Positions 60,905 to 64,000 of a stretch of DNA of 64,000 nucleotides are shown here, one piece after another. Position numbers and translations under genes: made by a program. Positions within the stretch are counted from its first letter, which is position 1. Each line of letters starts with the position of its first letter. Origin of the DNA: Candidatus Poribacteria bacterium (GTDB lineage Bacteria; Poribacteria; WGA-4E; WGA-3G); contig JAPOZO010000077.1 in NCBI GenBank assembly GCA_026706025.1, forward strand, positions 1-64,000, given 5' to 3'. The notes beneath the pieces were generated by a model, which ran no database searches, was not told the origin of the DNA, and saw nothing but the letters and a program-made list of their open reading frames with translations.

Positions 60905-61327
60905 ATGGCAAAAAAAGTAGCTGGTGAAGTTAAACTCCAATTGGTATCCGGACAGGCAACTCCACAACCGCCTGTTGGTCCAAGTCTCGCTCCTTATATG
61001 ATTAATCTACAGGAGTTTATCAAATCTTTTAACGCCCAGACACAGCATCAAACCGGTATGGTGGTGACAACTATCATTACCTGTTATAGCGACAGGTCGT
61101 TTACGTTTGCCGTAAAATCGCCACCCGCTGCAGTTTTGCTCAAATCTGCAGCGAAGATCGCGAAAGGCTCAGGTGAACCCAACCGAAACAAGGTTGCTTC
61201 TGTCACAATGGATCAAATCCGCGAAATTGCACAGACGAAATTACCTGATTTGAATACAACAGACTTGGATGCCGCAGTGCGGATGGTAGAAGGTACTGCT
61301 CGCAGTATGGGGCTTACGATTGGATAG
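60905..61327 (+). CDS. rplK: Ribosomal protein L11
   Basis: A 140-residue L11 with the N-terminal PPVGPSLAP loop (commonly PPVGPALG) and the rRNA-binding C-terminal domain ([33 protein letters not shown]). L11 forms the GTPase-associated stalk base. It is followed by rplA after 82 bases. Confidence 0.96.
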   Translation: MAKKVAGEVKLQLVSGQATPQPPVGPSLAPYMINLQEFIKSFNAQTQHQTGMVVTTIITCYSDRSFTFAVKSPPAAVLLKSAAKIAKGSGEPNRNKVASVTMDQIREIAQTKLPDLNTTDLDAAVRMVEGTARSMGLTIG

Positions 61328-61409
61328 CGAGATCCGGTACCCCGTTACACATAAACTCGCTTTGGAATAAGGTTACGGAGATACCCTCCACTAACTATCG
61401 GAGAATAAC

Positions 61410-62108
61410 ATGGCGAAAAGAGGAAAGCGATATACCGAGATCAGAGAGCATGTGGATAGACTCGAACTCTACACAGTAGATGAAGCCGTCTCGCTTTTGA
61501 AAAAAACGAGCGGCGCGAAGTTTGATGAGACAGTTGATCTTGCATCACGTCTCGGCGTGAACGCACAACATGCCGAGCAGAATATCCGCGGCACCGTCAC
61601 ACTGCCACACGGTACAGGGAAATCAGTCCGTGTCGTCGTCTTCGCCGAAGGTGATCCGGCACGACAGGCTGAGGAAGCTGGGGCGGATTTCGTCGGCACA
61701 GATGATCTCGTTGATAAAATCGTTGATGGATGGCTCGATTTTGACGCAACAATCGCGACACCGGACCTGATGCGTAGTATTATGCCTAAACTTGGACGCG
61801 TCCTCGGACCGAGAGGTTTGATGCCTAACGCTAAGGCGGGCACCGTCACAATGGATGTCACTGATGCAATACAGAATATCAAAGCAGGCCAGATTGAATA
61901 TCGGGTAGAACGCTCATCTGGTGTTGTCCACGTCCCGATCGGCAAAACCTCGTTTGAGGAACATAGTATCAAAGAGAACCTCAATGCGGTAATGAGCGCA
62001 CTCGTCGCTGCTCGGCCCTCCTCTGTAAAAGGTAGATACATTCGGAGCGTGGCGATCTCAGCAACGATGGGAGTCGGTATCCGGATAGATCCACAACAGT
62101 TTGTATAA
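61410..62108 (+). CDS. rplA: Ribosomal protein L1
   Basis: A 232-residue L1 with KRYTEIREHVD, ETVDLASRLGVNAQHAEQNI, RGTVTLPHGTGKSVRVVVFA and the rRNA-binding LGPRGLMPNAKAGTVT. L1 binds the 23S L1 stalk and, in E. coli, represses its own operon. Confidence 0.97.
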   Translation: MAKRGKRYTEIREHVDRLELYTVDEAVSLLKKTSGAKFDETVDLASRLGVNAQHAEQNIRGTVTLPHGTGKSVRVVVFAEGDPARQAEEAGADFVGTDDLVDKIVDGWLDFDATIATPDLMRSIMPKLGRVLGPRGLMPNAKAGTVTMDVTDAIQNIKAGQIEYRVERSSGVVHVPIGKTSFEEHSIKENLNAVMSALVAARPSSVKGRYIRSVAISATMGVGIRIDPQQFV

Positions 62109-62397
62109 AACGCAGGCGATACGATATGGAAATAGTCTTTACAGCTGAATAGAGTCGTAGAACGTAGGTGCCATCGGCTTAATTGCCTACTGAGGCTTGA
62201 ATGGAATGGAGCAAAGGGCGTGCTTCTCAAAGCGCATATCTGATCTTATTGCCCACTGTTGCTTTCTCCGTTTATGTGAGCCTCCAGGCACCTGGAGGCT
62301 TTTTGCATGCAATCGTATACCCAATTAGCCCGTTTGTATGGAAACCGAAGCGACGTGATGCGGTTTTTATGCAACTCACGCAGAAAGGAACTGACAC
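62109..62397 (+). promoter_or_regulatory. rplJ leader with attenuator-like hairpin
   Basis: The 289 bases before rplJ hold a GTAGG...CCTAC pairing (around 62165-62190). A strong hairpin GCCTCCAG-GCAC-CTGGAGGC at 62280-62299 is followed by TTTTT (62300-62304). This position matches L10-leader regulation in many bacteria, in which L10(L12)4 binds the leader; a Rho-independent attenuator would set the rplJL level relative to rplKA. Confidence 0.6.
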
Positions 62398-62964
62398 ATG
62401 CCGAATCAGGCGAATGTTCAGCAAACAGAACAAATTCGTGAGATTTTTGACAGTGCCGACGTTGTTCTGCTAACAGACTTTCAAGGACTTACGGTCACAG
62501 AGATGAATGAGCTCCGGAATCAACTCCGGGCATCAGATATCCGGTATAAGGTCTGTAAGAACACTTTAGTAAATGTTGTCGCTGAAGAGAGAGGTATTGA
62601 AGGGTTGACCCCTTATCTCAAAGGGAATACAGCCCTCGCTACCGGCACAGATCCGGCGACATCTTCAAAAATCTTGCTCGCATTTGGCGAGGAACACGAA
62701 AATTTAAAAATCAAAGGCGGGATTCTCGGGACGCAGGTGATTGACGCAGCGGGTGTTGAAGCACTTAAGGATATGCCGTCACGAGAAGTCCTTGTCGCTA
62801 AAACCGTTGGACTTATCAGCGCCCCTCTCACTGGACTCGTACGAACCCTACATCAAGGGTCCCCCGCTAACGGGATAGTGAATGTACTTAGTGGAACAAT
62901 ACGTCAGGTGACCTCCGTACTGACCCAGGTTACCGAGCAGAAGAAAGAGGCAGAAAACGCCTAA
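62398..62964 (+). CDS. rplJ: Ribosomal protein L10
   Basis: A 188-residue L10, the stalk base for L7/L12 dimers. Landmarks are VVLLTDFQGLTVTEMNELRNQLR, YKVCKNTLV and the C-terminal helix carrying L12-binding sites. ATG 62398 follows AAAGGA. Confidence 0.96.
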   Translation: MPNQANVQQTEQIREIFDSADVVLLTDFQGLTVTEMNELRNQLRASDIRYKVCKNTLVNVVAEERGIEGLTPYLKGNTALATGTDPATSSKILLAFGEEHENLKIKGGILGTQVIDAAGVEALKDMPSREVLVAKTVGLISAPLTGLVRTLHQGSPANGIVNVLSGTIRQVTSVLTQVTEQKKEAENA

Positions 62965-63075
62965 CGTCTAAATATCATAGGAGAATTGAGGCACTGGGTC
63001 TCGCTTTTCCTACTCCACTTGATCGGAAAACTCTAATCAAGTCAATTGCGTACTACTTATAGAAAGGATACAAAC

Positions 63076-63483
63076 ATGGCCGCAGATATGGAAAAAATGA
63101 TTGAGGAAATTAGCAACATGACCGTTCTGGAACTTTCCGAATTGGTCAAGGCATTGGAAGATAAATTTGGTGTCAGTGCATCAGCTATGCCGGCAGTCGC
63201 TATGCCGGGCATGATGCCCGCTGCAGATGGTGCAGCCGCAGCTGGAGAAGCAGAAGCCGCAGCTGAAGAGAAAACCGAATTTGATGTGCAACTCAAGGAA
63301 TTCGGTGCCAATAAGATTCCAGTTATCAAAGAGGTTCGTTCACTCACCGGGCTCGGCTTGAAAGAAGCAAAAGAGAAAGTCGAATCCGCGCCAGTCGTCA
63401 TTCAAGAAGGTGTCTCGAAAGAAGATGCTGACAAGGCGAAAGAGCAGCTTGAAGAACTCGGCGCAGTCGTCGAAATTATCTAA
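63076..63483 (+). CDS. rplL: Ribosomal protein L7/L12
   Basis: A 135-residue L7/L12. The N-terminal dimerisation helix ([20 protein letters not shown]), Ala/Gly hinge and C-terminal domain ([31 protein letters not shown]) are all normal. ATG 63076 follows GAAAGGA; a start 30 bases earlier overlaps that site. Confidence 0.96.
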   Translation: MAADMEKMIEEISNMTVLELSELVKALEDKFGVSASAMPAVAMPGMMPAADGAAAAGEAEAAAEEKTEFDVQLKEFGANKIPVIKEVRSLTGLGLKEAKEKVESAPVVIQEGVSKEDADKAKEQLEELGAVVEII

Positions 63484-63774
63484 ATCGTTGCACATTGTCG
63501 CACATAATAGATAATGCGCGACCAAACAGCGCCCATAGGTAGACCCATTGTGGTTCTTAAGCATAGCGAGGCACGAATCGGTCGCGCTACGGCGAACTAT
63601 AATAGGTCTCCATTTTTTGTGGAAAATAATCCCACAATGGTAGGGGCAAGTCACGCCTATCGAAAATTACTACAACCTATCTCATAATATCGTAGGAGGG
63701 GTTTGTAACCCCGATTTACCACTCAGATGAGTTTGGACAAATCGTATTTATGAGACACACGCTAAGTGGCACCG
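63484..63774. other. Gap after rplL without rpoB
   Basis: No gene is seen in these 291 bases. GCGCGACC (around 63516) and GGTCGCGC (around 63579) form an 8-base inverted repeat. CGTAGGAGGGGTTTGTAACC near 63691 resembles other intergenic palindromes of the window. Confidence 0.5.
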
Positions 63775-64000
63775 ATGTTTAGTATTCTCGACATTTTTTA
63801 TCTCGTATTCAGCCAACTTGCAGTCGGCGGGTTTGTTCTTCTCTTTTTAGTCCCGAAAGGGTTAGTTGGGGCAAACTTCTATCGTTTGATGGGGAGCATC
63901 TACCTGCTTGTAAGCGTTTTATCTCGCTGTGCGGACTTAGCTCGTCATCGGCAGTCCGTCACGTTTCTCAATTTTTTTGGATTTTGGCAGAACCCCGAGT
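63775..64000 (+). CDS. Partial membrane protein, unidentified
   Basis: An open frame of 75 codons runs off the window end. ATG 63775 starts MFSILDIFYLVFSQLAVGG, followed by FVLLFLVPKGL and a second hydrophobic stretch LMGSIYLLVSVLSRC, so at least two helices are present. The ribosome site is unclear. It is not rpoB. Confidence 0.5.
   Translation, partial: MFSILDIFYLVFSQLAVGGFVLLFLVPKGLVGANFYRLMGSIYLLVSVLSRCADLARHRQSVTFLNFFGFWQNPE

Noticed and set aside
61469-62230. 253-codon minus-strand frame opposite rplA
   Set aside because: It is antisense to a clear L1 gene, and its serine/arginine-rich composition is typical of a shadow frame.

Overview
The window looks like a chromosomal segment of an uncultivated Gram-negative bacterium. 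Supporting signs are GT9 and M23 envelope genes, several lipoproteins, a PpiD-type periplasmic chaperone and RluB. The mix of sulfatase-fold enzymes, a phytanoyl-CoA dioxygenase-type oxygenase, mandelate-racemase-like enolases, a CRTAC1-type FG-GAP/ASPIC protein and a dockerin-bearing leucine-rich-repeat protein, together with many short intergenic palindromes, resembles Candidatus Poribacteria or a related lineage. That placement is an inference from gene content, not a database match.

Layout. 0.3-6.3 kb (minus strand): a coiled-coil membrane protein, then a likely operon of sulfatase-fold hydrolase, gluzincin lipoprotein, small lipoprotein and GT9 glycosyltransferase, with a PLP aminotransferase upstream. 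6.9-9.9 kb: rimI, an isochorismatase-like hydrolase, and a secreted beta-propeller protein. 10.6-17.5 kb: HNH endonuclease, rnpA, yidD, yidC, jag, mnmE, a zinc-ribbon protein, and a thioredoxin-TPR gene whose CxxC motif is read through an in-frame TGA (a candidate selenoprotein). 17.6-26.6 kb: rluB, a HAD phosphatase, pdxJ, a nuclease-fold protein, glutamate dehydrogenase, an NHL propeller and glnE. 26.8-34.6 kb: a decayed gene, hicBA, a sugar-acid-type cluster (two enolase-superfamily enzymes, an isomerase, an SDR), tatD, a lipoprotein and a lone sugar ABC permease.

34.7-38.7 kb holds the most striking object: one open frame joining an ECF sigma factor, a full FtsZ and the N-terminal two thirds of DNA polymerase III alpha (DnaE). 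It ends inside the 3' end of a convergent ABC substrate-binding-protein gene. 38.7-51.1 kb is mostly minus-strand envelope, transport and metabolism genes (M23 peptidase, CorC-like CBS protein, PhyH oxygenase, Nramp-like carrier, FAD/Fe-S oxidoreductase, tRNA-Leu, GT4, OGG1). 51.3-58.4 kb: PpiD, a canonical sulfatase, an 18-repeat LRR protein and MqnC. 58.5-64 kb: rpoZ-like gene, a tRNA cluster (Thr, Tyr, Gly, Thr), rpmG, tRNA-Trp, secE, nusG, rplK, rplA, rplJ, rplL, without tuf and without rpoB directly after rplL.

Intergenic space is crowded with MITE-like and palindromic repeats. Several have terminal inverted repeats. One has a 7-bp target duplication, and one is inserted in a palindrome whose empty form is present elsewhere in the window.
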